A stretch of 64,000 nucleotides of DNA from Aspidiotus rigidus (Eukaryota > Arthropoda > Insecta > Hemiptera > Diaspididae), in assembly GCA_035079385.1 (NCBI GenBank), contig JAVHKY010000029.1:9982001-10046000 (forward strand). The letters are read 5' to 3'. The position numbers and the translations under genes were made by a program. The notes beneath the pieces are model-generated. The model saw only the letters and a list, made by a program, of their open reading frames with translations, was not told the DNA's origin and made no database searches. Numbering within the stretch: position 1 is the first letter of the stretch; the number at the start of each line of letters is the position of its first letter. Below are positions 23,806-35,475 of this stretch, one piece after another.

Positions 23806-24530
23806 TAGTTAGAAATGTTCCTAGCATGACCTAATTTTTTTTTTCCCCAGAACTCTGGTGGTTGACCTTTCCGTTTCCGCCGAACCTCAAAAGATATAAT
23901 TTCGTGTCGGCTAAAACTGGTTGTTTCAACTACGGCCCTACAATAACCGATCTTCCTCTACGGCAAATTTACTACATAATTCGCTGGGTTCGGAATCATA
24001 TTATGGTATTTTGGCGTTAGTTTTCGTATTGTATTTTTGTGTTTGTTTGTAATCAATCTGTCAATAAAACATTGTGCAATTAATTTCCAGATCCATTATT
24101 TTGTAGAGTAATCGGGGAAAACAATTTATGTCGACTCCGAAACGTCCGTAATTTTTTGATTTTGGTTGTAATATCCGATAGCAGTGCCTATCAAGTTTCG
24201 ATCACAAAGTAAAAAAAGTCAACAAGAGTAACTATTTGTATTTGTGCTTGTATTCAAAAACAGATTTTTTTGCTCTTCCTTAGCTACTGTTGCGTACTTA
24301 TAAGAAAAACAATAGCTCGTTGTTTTTAAATAGGTAGGAAGAAAAATCTAAGGAAACTATTTAAAAATTTTCCCCACACTCCTCCATTTGGTTCTTTGCA
24401 ACGATTCGAGCTATAATGTAAAATGACAATTTAGACCTAGTCTTCATAAAATTATCTTTTCACTTTAGGAATGTATGATGAATGTAAAAAAAAAAAAAAA
24501 ATTAAAAGATTCATTAATGCGTCACCTTTC
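23806..24530. repeat. Uninterrupted copy of the segment split at 11119-20090 (empty site)
   Basis: Aligns to 11119-11482, then 19256-19436, then about 20052-20090, in order and orientation. The site AATAGCTCGTTG occurs once (24311-24322) where the other copy has it on both sides of the array. It is the reference for dating and delimiting the insertion. Confidence 0.85.
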
Positions 24531-24875
24531 ATTACGTATAGACCCACGCAGGGCACCAAGTTGGTAAGTATAATGAAATATGTATGTATGTTCATGGCGT
24601 GTTTGAAATATGTATTCCTTGCTTTCCTTCGAGATACAGTAAATGTACGAAATTTTTCGATCTCAATACTGTACGACTCCTCACTTTCGATGAACCTTGT
24701 CCTTGTCACAAAATTCTGAATGTTATAAAAGCCTACAACGCCAATAGGGATATTAGTTATCATAATATGACGTGACTAGCGCCCGTGGCGTCATAAAATC
24801 AAACAAGTACTCTAGTCTCGTATCAAGTAGTGGCAACCGTGTGCCGTCATACGATCATGAATGTGGACTAGATAT

Positions 24876-27187
24876 CAGAGTATTGCAGCCAGCCGAAAGC
24901 CAAAAGCCGAAAGCCGAATTCAGCCAAATTCCCGGCCATTAAGCCGAAAGCCAGCTTTATGTTTACTCTTGGAAGCCGAAAGCCAAATTCAGCCGAATTT
25001 TTTCGGCTGATTTTCGGCTTATTTCTCATACGCGCGAAATGACATGACGTGTGACACGCAGTTCTCGATCTTGTAGGCTGTAATCTGTATAGCAGGCTAG
25101 CAGTATCGATCTGAACTGGTGATCCCTGTTATCAGAGTCTGCCTGTTATAACTAGTACTATTAAATATTAATCGTGTTTTTGACATATTGTCTGCACTCT
25201 GTTGCGACGAGAGGGTGTGCGAAGTGTTAATCGAAAGTCTCCTCGTGCCTTATCAATTCATTTCGTTTGCCGTATGCCATACTTGGAGTAAGAGGTTAGT
25301 AAGAGTGATGCCGCGGGACTTTCAAATATTTTTGTACTTCTAGGACTTGAAATTTTTCATTTTGAATTCTTAGACTTGGAAATATTTTCAACTGTTGGAC
25401 TTGGAATTATTAACAGGGAACCTGTTTTATGGGGGGCTATTTGAGAAATCTGGCGTGCGCCGTGCGCCGTCCAGCGAAAAACTTGGAAAAATTTCGACTC
25501 TCGAGAATAAATGATAGGAGGGGGACTTGGAAAAATTCCGACTCTCGAGTCATATATGATAGGAGAGGGACTTGGAATTTAAAATTTCGACTCTCGAGCT
25601 ATATATGATAGGAGGGGGACTTAGAAAAATTTCGACTCTCGAGCTATATATGATAGGAGGGGGACTTGGAAAAATTCCGATTCTCGAGTCATATATGATA
25701 GGAGAGGGACTTGGAAAAATTTCGACTCTCAAGTCATATATGATAGGAGAGGGACTTGGAAAAAATTTCGAATCTCGAGCTGTAGATGATAGGAGGGGGG
25801 ACTTAGAAAAAATTCGACTCTCGCGCCATATATGATAGGAGAGGGACTTGGAAAAAATTTCGAATCTGAAGCTATATATGATAGAAGAGGGACTTGGAAA
25901 ACTTTTGACTCTCGAGCTATATATGATAGGGGACAAATTTTCCCAAGTCTCCCTCCTATCATAAATTGCTCGAGATTTGAGAAAAACTTGGACTTTCAAA
26001 CTACATGATACTAGGCATATTTTACGTCTAGGCCTTCTTTATACTAGCTTTATCTAAGTCTAGGCTTCCTTGAATTTTCAATACCAAATCTTATTTGACT
26101 CATAAAACAGGTTCCCTGCGTTCCTCGTTTAACTTCGTTAAGGAAGCTGTCGTTTTTTTCAAATTATGGGACTTTGAAATATTTTCAACGGCTGGACTTG
26201 GAATCATTTTCCAATTGTTGGATTTTGAAATATTTTCAAATTATGGGACTTAGAATTATTTTCAACTGTCGAACTTGAAATTATTTTCAAATTGTGGGAC
26301 TTTGAAATATTTTCATATATGTGTGAAATTTTTCATTTTCAATTCTTGGACTTAGAAACAAGAAGTATGAAAATATTTTAAAGTCCAACAATTGGAAAAT
26401 AATTCCAAGTCCAACACTTGAAAAATTTTACAAGTCCATTTATGAAAATACTTCAAAGTCCCCCCCTCCCCCCATTGGAAAATAATTCCAAGTCCAACAG
26501 TTGAAAATATTTCCAAGTCCAAGAAGTACGAAAATATTTCAAAGTCCTGCGGCATCACTCTTACTCGCCTCTTACTCCGAGTATGACATACGGCGAACGA
26601 AACGAATTGATAAGGCACGAGGAGACTTTCGATTAGTACTTCGCACATCCTCTCGTCTGTTGCGTACTTGTGTTGTGTGTATTCCCGGGCCCCGGCGATT
26701 TTCAAAATGGGTCGTCATAAAGAATCGACAACCAGATTAAAATCATATTGATCGGGAGAAAGAATAACTTGTGCCACTTCCAATTCCAAACTCATTTTTT
26801 CATATGTGAATTGAATTCAATGAATTGGTCTCGAAAATTTTGATGCTCAAACCTCAAACTTACACGCTTCCCTCAGAAGCAGTCTGGCTTACCATGTTTT
26901 CGGCTTTCTGCCTCGTTTGTCAATTTGTCACTCAATCCACAGAACACAGATTCATATTTTTGTTACGTTTTTCATTCCCTGGTTGCAACAAACCGACAAC
27001 AAAATCATCAGCCAGCCAAAAATCAGCCGAAAACCCGCCAAAAAATCAGTGATCAGCCAGCCATAAGTCAGCCGAAAGCCAGCCGAATTTTTCTGATCAG
27101 CCATAAGCCGTAAGCCGAATCCAAATTTTTGAAGGTCGTCAGCTTCAGCCGTAAGCCGAAGCCGAATTTTTCGGCTGCAATACTCTG
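24876..27187. mobile_element. 2.3-kb non-autonomous hAT element with 8-bp target duplication
   Basis: Ends are CAGAGTATTGCAGCC (24876) and its complement GGCTGCAATACTCTG (to 27187). They are flanked by identical 8-bp copies CTAGATAT at 24868-24875 and 27188-27195, as expected for hAT transposition. Subterminal regions are dense in AGCCGAAAGCC-type motifs. An inner inverted pair (about 25190-25330 and 26530-26670, marker ATTGATAAGGCACGAGGAG) and another (CATAAAACAGGTTCCCTG) make it a nested foldback. No transposase was recognised. Confidence 0.9.
25470..25975. repeat. Minisatellite inside the hAT element, about 52-57 bp unit
   Basis: About nine units of the pattern GACTTGGAAAAATT, CGACTCTCGAG, ATATATGATAGGAG(A/G)GG. 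The long minus-strand ORFs over it (25550-25999, 25729-25962) simply reflect the repeat and are not genes. Related GGACTTGGAATATTTT motifs recur at 26170-26530 and at 36000-36600. Confidence 0.85.
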
Positions 27188-27195
27188 CTAGATAT

Positions 27196-28180
27196 CTCGT
27201 TCGTGAAATGTGAAATAGAATGGCGGTTGTTCTGCACGGATAATGACAATATTGAAAGCTAAAAATTAAAAATTTGTAAAAATTCAATATTTTATACTCA
27301 TTAGATTTGACGTGTAATTAGTTTTTCATTCACAATTGGAAAATCTAATGTTCTTAAGTTGGGTGTGTACAGAATCTCATGTACAGTAAATTTCTTGGAT
27401 TTCAGGCTGATCGAGAGAAGACCTTGAAGAGAAATTGTACGTTCGGGTAATGGTCCATTCAGGGCTGTGTAGCCGAAAGTGGTAGAGGAACGTTTTATTT
27501 AATTCTCAAGTTCTTCTAAATTAGATACATGAGAAATACATTATGTTTGTACTTATCGTGACGGTGACCAAAAATGCCCACGAAAAGGTTTGCAACGTAA
27601 AGGTATGTAGGATGTATTTTGTACTAAGAATGTAAGTGAAATGAAAATAGTTTAATAGAGAATTCAAAGAGAGATACGAAATTAAAAATATTCTTGAAGG
27701 AGAATGTCGAGCCCGAGAAAGTTTTTTTACTACTCATCCAAGTGAGCTATCTAGAGCCTTTTAATCGTCACCGAATATTTGAATATATTTGGACCATTTG
27801 GAGCAAATACCTATAACAAGGGGCAAAAATGAAATTTTCGAGAAGACCTCATTCGATGTTCAGTGAATACGCAAGCATTCATTGGTGTTTTCCACCGTGG
27901 ATATTAAGCTATTTCATGACGAGTAATCGTGCTAAAGAGTTTATTTTTCACGCCTTTTTTCCAATGATGCTCATAAATAAGTTCACTCGGTCAGGTTTTG
28001 CTTAGGAGAGTCCAATAACTAGCTATATATCACTATAAATCATTTACTTATATCTTCCTAACTTTTAGGGTGGTTTTTTTGAAGATACCGAATTGGAGAA
28101 TATGCGCTTAGACTTTATCGATCGGAATCCTGCAGTATTTTAGTTCAGCAAATTCCAACCGTGCGTTCACATTATCCTGG
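27196..28180. other. Region with no recognised gene
   Basis: AT-rich DNA right of the hAT element. A short stretch (GAAAGCTAAAAATTAAAAAT) recurs at about 28793. No domain-bearing ORF was seen. Confidence 0.35.
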
Positions 28181-28521
28181 TTGAGGTCAGGTTTCAACAA
28201 TCTAAGCGTAGATCCGAAAATGAATGGTTGGAATACAAGGACGACAATCGATTTTCAGTATCGAAATCATCAATTACGCCTTCTATTTTCAGAGGATGAA
28301 ACTGTCCTTACTGTAAGTACGTGTGCAGTGAACTACGAAATAATTATACATAGGATTCAATATTTACTCAACTTTTTTTGTACATTTCGTCTGTTAGAAT
28401 AGAGAGAACGGAAGGGCCAGAGGCGTAAGCTATCAACCAAATCTAATTTTTACAGACGATACATATGGTATCGGATGTCCCGAAGAGATTCGTACCTGGC
28501 TCAATCAATTACATGAGCATT
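28181..28521 (+). CDS. Two candidate exons of an unidentified gene
   Basis: The first open stretch (28181-28312, containing MNGWNTRTTIDFQYRNHQLR) ends in a good donor ACT|GTAAGT. A strong acceptor TAATTTTTACAG follows at about 28454. Joining them in phase gives a short tail ending RFVPGSINYMSI and TGA at 28521. The second exon also reads in another frame (GIGCPEEIRTWLNQLHEHLT) up to a donor GACAT|GTAAGT. Which frame is used cannot be decided. No family is recognised. Confidence 0.3.
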
Positions 28522-28983
28522 TGACCATGTGTTTTTACAGTGACATGTAAGTTGAACAAGAAGAGCTGTGATTTGTGTAATGTATGTGCATGTTAGTTCT
28601 TATACAACAATATTCTTCTCCTGCGGTAAAAATAATTCATTTCAGTTTGAGCAATTCGTTTCACTGTCTTCTACCGCGTTTTTCCACATTCATCCTAACT
28701 TTGATAACAGCGACGTATGGGCCTACGTGTGTGTTTGTGTGAGTAAGTAACGCTTTTCACAGTTTACTCGTCTACAACGCCAATAGGGATATCGAAAGCT
28801 AAAAATTAAAAATTTGTAAAAATTCAACTTGGCATGTAAAGTTTTCCATTCGCATGTGGCCTCCTTCATAAAATCAGTTCCTCGTACGTACGTGGCGTGC
28901 TAAGAGTAATAATGGACGAATCCGCCAGATCAGAAGAAGAAAAAAGTAGAAAAGAAGAACAAGAAAGAATTGAAAGGCGAAAA

Positions 28984-30184
28984 AAGAGAGAGAGAGAAGA
29001 CAAGAAGACAGAGACAGAGAGAGAAGACAAGAAGACAGAGACAGAGAGAGAAGATAGAAGATAGAGACAGAGAGAGAAGATAGAAGATAGAGACAGAGAG
29101 AGAAGATAGAAGATAGAGACAGAGAGAGAAGATAGAGACAGAGAGAGAAGATAGAAGATAGAGACAGAGAGAGAAGACAAGAAGACAGAGACAGAGACAG
29201 AGAGAGAAGATAGAAGATAGAGACAGAGAGAGAAGACAGAGACAGAGAGAGAAGATAGAAGATAGAGACAGAGAGAGAAGATAGAAGATAGAGACAGAGA
29301 GAGAAGATAGAAGATAGAGACAGAGAGAGAAGATAGAAGATAGAGACAGAGAGAGAAGACAAGAAGACAGAGACAGAGAGAGAAGATAGAAGATAGAGAC
29401 AGAGAGAGAAGATAGAAGATAGAGACAGAGAGAGAAGATAGAAGATAGAGACAGAGAGAGAAGATAGAGACAGAGAGAGAAGATAGAAGATAGAGACAGA
29501 GAGAGAAGACAAGAAGACAGAGACAGAGACAGAGAGAGAAGATAGAAGATAGAGACAGAGAGAGAAGACAGAGACAGAGAGAGAAGATAGAAGATAGAGA
29601 CAGAGAGAGAAGATAGAAGATAGAGACAGAGAGAGAAGATAGAAGATAGAGACAGAGAGAGAAGATAGAAGATAGAGACAGAGAGAGAAGACAAGAAGAC
29701 AGAGACAGAGAGAGAAGATAGAAGATAGAGACAGAGAGAGAAGATAGAAGATAGAGACAGAGAGAGAAGATAGAAGATAGAGACAGAGAGAGAAGATAGA
29801 AGATAGAGACAGAGAGAGAAGACAGAGACAGAGAGAGAAGACAGAGACAGAGAGAGAAGATAGAAGACAGAGACAGAGAGAGAAGATAGAAGATAGAGAC
29901 AGAGAGAGAAGATAGAAGATAGAGACAGAGAGAGAAGATAGAAGATAGAGACAGAGAGAGAAGATAGAAGATAGAGACAGAGAGAGAAGATAGAAGATAG
30001 AGACAGAGAGAGAAGACAGAGACAGAGAGAGAAGACAGAGACAGAGAGAGAAGACAGAGACAGAGAGAGAAGACAGAGACAGAGAGAGAAGATAGAAGAT
30101 AGAGACAGAGAGAGAAGATAGAAGATAGAGACAGAGACAGAGAGAGAAGACAGAGACAGAGAGACAGAGGGAGACAGAGAGAGA
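28984..30184. repeat. 1.2-kb compound microsatellite (about 27-bp unit of GACAGAGAGAGAAGATAGAA)
   Basis: Tandem variants of GACAGAGAGAGAAGATAGAA plus GATAGA, mixed with GAAGACAAGAAGACAGA blocks. Block order repeats over several hundred bases, so there is higher-order structure. The 429-, 212- and 104-codon minus ORFs here are Ser/Leu reads of the repeat and were not taken as genes. Confidence 0.95.
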
Positions 30185-30272
30185 CTTACGCGGTACTTCG
30201 AACTGAAATTCTTCTCCAAAAAATGGACTTTAATGAAGGAACAAAAAGAAATAAAAGTTATTATTAAAGCAA

Positions 30273-30399
30273 AAAAGAATGATGAAGTCGCGTGATGCGA
30301 CGAAACGTCGGTCTCGTAAACAAATAAAAGTGATATTTAGTGCCGATTTTTCCGTTTTTCTTTTTTGATTATTCAATATCACGTGTAAATCTCTTTTTC
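30273..30399 (+). mobile_element. 127-bp mini-element with hammerhead-like core and 14-bp target duplication
   Basis: Flanked by identical TATTATTAAAGCAA at 30259-30272 and 30400-30413. Removing it restores an open reading through the charged ORF. Inside, 30278-30310 reads AATGATGA, a stem AGTCGC/GCGAC, then GAAACGTCGG. This is the same order as in the 450-bp array and the Penelope-like element, except that the expected C before TGATGA is A. It has no coding capacity. It probably represents a solo terminal region of a Penelope-like element. Confidence 0.65.
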
Positions 30400-30475
30400 T
30401 ATTATTAAAGCAATTGAAATTCGTGAGAAAAACGTAGATATTAATTGGGGAAAAAAAAGAAAAAAAGAAAAAAAA

Positions 30476-30613
<138 letters not shown>

Positions 30614-30698
30614 ATTGGAACTAAGAAGAGTCGCAAACCAAAGAATATTCCAAGAACTTAGTAAAAAAGCTCAAAATGAACAAGGGAGACATTAGTGG

Positions 30699-30797
30699 TG
30701 TAATGTATGTGCATGTCAGTCTCTGTTATCTGAGTGAGTTAAATAAACGTGTATACCGTTCTACCCTCTTGATACCTAATCATTTCTAGACATAACA
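30699..30797 (+). mobile_element. Possible short LTR or LTR remnant
   Basis: TGTAATGTATGTGCATGT starts just after the charged ORF and a purine stretch (CAAGGGAGAC). AATAAA occurs at about 30740 and the segment can end CATAACA at 30797. The first 18 bases recur at 28576, upstream of the ORF, after which the two diverge. The borders are weakly supported. Confidence 0.3.
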
Positions 30798-31751
30798 AAT
30801 AACGCTTAAACTACATGTAATTGTCAATTTGTGTTTGTTCCAGTTTAAAGCCTATCGAAGAAGGAGAAACGCTCACGCTCAGTACTACATATCGCACATA
30901 AGAAAATTTATTTTTGGTCAGAAAGGACGATACCTTTCTTGTATTCGAGATTTTCCGGTGTAAAGCAAAAAAGCATTCGAGAGTTTTAAATAATGAATTT
31001 TCTATCATGTGAAAATTATCATAATCCATAAAATTATTGTTCTTATTCATCCACTCGTTTGTGGTTTGTTCAAGTTTTTTTTATTGTAAATGAAAAGTTG
31101 TAAGTAAATTCATTAAAAAATTGTTTCGTTCCTTCCCTCTGTGTATAAAGTCAGTGAGATTCTATGCCTGCAAGTCAAACGTCGCTGCATAGTTTGCACA
31201 TGAGTCTAGGAGTTTGTGCGGATATTGCCATATTTGACTGAGAGAGGCATGAGTTTTCGACAAAAATCACAAGATTTGACATATGTATGTATTTGAAGAT
31301 CTAGTAAACTGCAAAAACGTTCAGCTATCGTGAATAGATCTAGAAACGTGAAATTTCTTCAATGAATTTCTTTCTATGAAATAATTCCACAAATAATCTG
31401 TTTTCCGCAAAGTCTGCAAACTGTTCTTTGTATGAAACAAGCTGTCTAAAGATTGAACTGACGTAAATATGATTGAGCACTGACGATTGTTTGAATAATT
31501 CTTTTGCCATTTCTATCATGGCCCTAGCCATTACAATGACGATCTGTTCGCACTTCGCTTCGAATTTCAAGGTAAAACATCGAATTACCCTCCAATAAAA
31601 CAGGTTCCCTGTTTTAAAAAAGGAATATATTACGGAAAACTTACTCAACACCATTCTGTCCCAAGCTCACTCTCAAGCAATTACGCGAATATCATAAGCA
31701 CGATAAACTATTCTCAATCTACATATATATTTCTACAAAACCAGCGAATCG
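30798..31751. other. Region with no firm gene
   Basis: A minus-strand ORF (31340-31654, containing KCEQIVIVMARAMIEMAKEL) is protein-like but unmatched. The part near 31280-31400 resembles 50440-50520 and 55200-55300, so it belongs to the duplicated cluster. Confidence 0.35.
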
Positions 31752-31901
31752 ATGTTCATCCTTATCGTCCCCATCTGCTCGTTCGTCCGTGTATCAGTCG
31801 AAAACTTTCCCGAGTTTTCAATAAATATCCTAGTTGTCGATCGTATCTTCAACTCAGATTTATTACTGACCTCACGTATACATGGCTCCTCAATATTATG
31901 A
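31752..31901 (+). CDS. Secreted-peptide-like ORF, paralog 1 (candidate first exon)
   Basis: A 49-codon ORF starting MFILIVPICSFVRVSVE, which looks like a signal peptide, followed by NFPEFSINILVVDRIFNSD. It recurs at 50854-51003 and 55676-55825 with the same length and no indels. Flanking DNA is also conserved, and on the minus strand other reads are open, so strand is not certain. It may be a first exon of the duplicated gene; no family is recognised. Confidence 0.35.
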   Translation: MFILIVPICSFVRVSVENFPEFSINILVVDRIFNSDLLLTSRIHGSSIL

Positions 31902-32508
31902 AGAAAAAAAGTACGAAAAACAAAAAAAAAAACCAAAAATATTCTCAAGCTCTTGTAAGAATCCCACCAGAATCGCCAAAAAACGGGCCTGAGAGATTTG
32001 TAAAGTACAATTACGAATACTCCCAAGTCCGTTCGTAATTTTGATCTTTAAATTTGGGTATATATACTTGCAATGTGGGAATGACAATATTATCTGCGAG
32101 TACGAAAAAACCACAAATGTTAAATCGCACCCTGATAACAGCAATTATAGGTGACCAGAAGTACCCAATCCAGTTCGACAAATAATGTCTGCAAGCTGCA
32201 TACCTGTAAGAGCTATAGCCATGAAGCTGGCCCTCCTGATTTGCAGTCATGAAACATTAAGTTGTTTTCATGATAGATCGTCGATTCTCCAAAATACGAC
32301 CATAAAAATGTCGTTTCTGTTTAGAACTTTCAAAAAATGTGATTATCTTCAATGAAACTTCACTGAAGTTCGGTAGATTCTGATGAACAGCAGGTAGACA
32401 ATTTACCAAGAGATCACCATGTTTTAAAGACATTATTTAGTATCGCAAGAACGGTTCGATGTTTACAACAATAAGTTTAATAATCAAAAATATTTCTGTT
32501 TTTTCTAG

Positions 32509-32599
32509 AAAAAGTAAATCATTGCTGAGTGTCACGAAGGATTTGGTCGATATGAGTCACAAAAGCACCACCAGACCTGCGCAATCATCACTAACTTAA
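32509..32599 (+). pseudogene. Exon of the duplicated gene family, paralog 1 (disrupted)
   Basis: Starts after a strong pyrimidine-rich acceptor (CTGTTTTTTCTAG). The peptide begins KSKSLLSVTKDLV, then an insertion of about 110 bp breaks homology and the frame stops at 32597. Homology to the paralogs at 51799 and 56460 resumes near 32700 (SDQIFPNNLYGFLNTNV). Confidence 0.4.
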
Positions 32600-32889
32600 T
32601 GTTCCAAGGGGTATACAGTACGTTGACAGGCCTTTTGTTGAAAAACTGTTAGTACTCGAGAGTTTCCTGAAGGACTGCTCAGCGAGTTGAACAATCTGAT
32701 CAGATCTTCCCAAATAATTTATATGGATTCCTCAACACGAACGTGGAAGGATCGGATATTCCTTGCAGACAATGAAAATACTAATACAGAATTGGCCTTA
32801 AATATCGGCCGACAGCAAGTGGATATCACTCAATACTGACATTGAGTAATTGTGAAAAACTAAATCGCTTTGAATTTGTTCAATAGGTA

Positions 32890-33071
32890 GAGAATGATCG
32901 GAGTTGGACCGAGTTCTTGCAAGGCTGCCATGATAAGGGTAATGTATCTGGCTTTACGACGATTCATAAAACATTCCGCAGGAAAATGGTACGAATCAAC
33001 TGGGCTTATAACTATTTCAACTTCGTGGATATATCGGAGGAATTCATTCATCGAAAACTTTGGTCAGACAG
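32890..33071 (+). CDS. Candidate exon of the duplicated gene family
   Basis: Open reading with ENDRSWTEFLQGCHDKGNVS at the start and NYFNFVDISEEFIHRKLWSD at the end, followed by a donor ACAG|GTTGGT. The paralogous stretch at 52085-52190 has stops in this frame, so that copy is decayed. The sequence is protein-like but not assignable. Downstream, two overlapping frames to 33632 also look protein-like (NKPLVKQLNSRGANSLRSTV; YAQYAENDLYVPPPKK), so a frameshift or small intron is likely. Confidence 0.4.
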
Positions 33072-33885
33072 GTTGGTAAAGTGCCCGTTCTGCTTTTGCT
33101 TATTGGTGCATCTACGGATTTTGTCAAAATACGCTCAAACAAACCCCTGGTCAAACAGCTAAACTCTCGTGGCGCAAATAGTCTGCGATCTACCGTTAAA
33201 TATTCAAATATTCAGGAGCGTATCGATATGGTGGAAACCTCAAACGTCGGTAAATTATTATGCGCAGTACGCCGAAAACGATCTGTATGTTCCACCGCCA
33301 AAGAAGAAAAAAAATGTAGCGAGCATGACTGGCGGTTCAAGTCATTTCAAAGAAGCCAAGTAAGGGTCATTTCTAAAATAAATTCGTTTAGTCCTCTTCC
33401 TCCATGTAATTTCGCATCTCTTTCAAAACCGTCTCCGCCTGCATTCGCTTCGCTCAAACGTTCTCTCTGTGGGTATTGTAAGAAAAAGGGGTTTCGAACG
33501 TTATCATTTGGAAGAAAAAAGTTTTATAGCAAGTTACGGGAATATCAATTCACGCCTGAAACAACACTAGTTTCCAGTAAAATCTGGAAAATACCCAAAC
33601 GTCAAACTTTGAAGCTCGTCATACGTGGCTAATATGTCCGACTAATCAAGTACCTAGCTGGAAAGAATTTAAATAATTCAAGAATGTTGAGAGACTAATT
33701 CTATTTTCTTATTGGATAATCTTAAATATTTTCTTCATTATGTACGTTTCGAGAGTCGTCATGTCCGTAATGAGACGTCCACACAAGGGAGGTTCTCAAG
33801 AATTTTTCACACGGAAGATTATAGATGAAGTCAATTTCAATATAACGTACTGATATATTGCGCTGTTTTCAGAAAATTCAAAATT

Positions 33886-34086
33886 ATGAAGAGAACAACC
33901 ATTGGAGTAATGTTAGGAATGGCAGTAATAATTGGCCTCCTTTTCCTGTGGTTGATCTCGAAAAACGGTAAACATCGAATAGTTTGCAATCATTTTCCTT
34001 CATTTCGCGAATTCAACGACGGTAAATCTAATATTCTAAATCCCCTTCATTTCGCGAATTCAACGACGGTAAATCTAATATTCTAA
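33886..34086 (+). CDS. Small single-pass membrane-protein exon, copy 1
   Basis: ATG 33886 follows an acceptor CGCTGTTTTCAG. Residues 5-24 are hydrophobic (TIGVMLGMAVIIGLLFLWLI), a good transmembrane helix, then basic. A donor ACG|GTAAAC occurs at 33968; unspliced the ORF runs to 34086 through a 44-bp direct duplication (CATTTCGCGAATTCAACGAC). The same acceptor context and a similar hydrophobic ORF occur at 63486-63632. The function is unknown. Confidence 0.45.
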   Translation: MKRTTIGVMLGMAVIIGLLFLWLISKNGKHRIVCNHFPSFREFNDGKSNILNPLHFANSTTVNLIF

Positions 34087-34087
34087 A

Positions 34088-34579
34088 TATAGATACCTAA
34101 AAGAGACAAGATAGCTAACTTCGTTAGTTCTAGTGTTCCACCGCACGCCAACACAGCGACACAGTATTCTTGGGCTAAATTAACATTGCGCTTATGGATG
34201 TTTTTCAGTTTTCATCAATTATCTCGGAAACCGTTCATTTTTATGAAAAAATGAAGAGAACAAAATTTATTCCCCTTGTAATTTCCTATCAAATGAGACC
34301 TACTTTGAATTTTTTTTTTTCAAAATATGAAATAGGTCTCGTACGATAGGAAATTACAAGGGGAATAAATTTTGTTCTTTTCATTTTTTTGTAAAAATAA
34401 ACGGTTTCCGAGATAATTGATGAATACTGAAAAACGCCCATAAGCGCAATGTTAACTTAGCCCTACAATACAGTGGCGCTATCTCTCGGCACGTAAATTA
34501 GCTCGACAAAAATCGGGTACCGGATTTTAACACAGCGCGTATGGAGAGTTAGCTATCTTGTCTCTTTTAGGTATCTATA
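34088..34579. mobile_element. 492-bp foldback MITE with 8-bp target duplication
   Basis: Ends TATAGATACCTAAAAGAGAC and its complement, flanked by ATTCTAAA at 34080-34087 and 34580-34587. Most of the element folds on itself: a CATCAATTATCTCGGAAACC arm pairs with GGTTTCCGAGATAATTGATG. No ORF is present. Its subterminal parts differ between arms. Confidence 0.9.
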
Positions 34580-35106
34580 ATTCTAAATTATAGGCCCTTT
34601 TTTTCACCACATTTCACATGCAAGACTTTGAAGCTCGTCATACGTGGCTAATATCGTTGATTAATCATGTACCTAGCTGGAAAAATTTCAAATAATTCTA
34701 AGGATGATCAGAGGTAAATTTCTTTCTCTTATTAGATATGCTTATAATTCTTAATATTATTTCCATTATGTATGTATTGTGTAGAGAATCATCCGCAATT
34801 GGACGTCCACAAACGAGAGTTTCGCAAGAATTTTTCAGACGAATATATGATGCAGGAAAACTGTAGATTAAATCAATTTCAAAAATGTGTACGGTTGATA
34901 CGCGTTCCGGCGAATCCGAGGAGAAAAGCAGAAACTATTGATAAATTTTGAATAAGAAATTAGTGTGTGACAATGCGGTCACGAGGACTCCAGGCTTCTA
35001 CGCTGAAAACCCTCGCCGCCTCCAAATGGAGTTTGGGAACTGTAAGCAAATGTCAGGGATGCCATCTCTTCTTTTCAATTTTCCGATGCTAGGGTAAAAA
35101 AAAAAA

Positions 35107-35475
35107 TGAGGACCTATCCGTAAAAAGGGCGACCGTGAAGAAAAATTCATTACAGAAAAATCAGTTTGAAGTTTCAGTTCAAAATATCTCCGCAACAACG
35201 AGTTTAATCAAGAAAATGGTAAGGATGAAAATTGAAGAGCAACTCTTCTTCTATAAGAGACGATAATCACATTTTGAATACATCCAGAAACGACCAAAGT
35301 AAAGATCATTGAAAATATGACAACGGACGCCCTTCTTGTTCAGATGGAAAAAATTGTGGGTTAAAAAAAAAAAATTATAAAAAGATAGTTTATGATCTGA
35401 AACGCACGAAAATCAAGGTCTTCGCAAGAAGGGCGTCCGTCCGACGGGCGCCCTTTGTAAAGATAGGTCCTCATA
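35107..35475. mobile_element. MITE with TGAGGACCTATC ends
   Basis: Inverted tips TGAGGACCTATC and GATAGGTCCTCA. The flanking sequence (CGCCGCCTCCAAATGGAGTT upstream, ATACGGTCCAGG downstream) occurs without this element at 39100-39210, which serves as the empty site. Non-coding. Confidence 0.8.

Noticed and set aside
25550..25999. 149-codon Pro/Ser/Ile-rich ORF
   Set aside because: Reads the minisatellite inside the hAT element.
28866..30219. Long minus-strand ORFs (up to 429 codons) rich in Ser, Leu, Ile and Phe
   Set aside because: They are reads through a 27-bp microsatellite lacking stops in that frame; composition is pure repeat.
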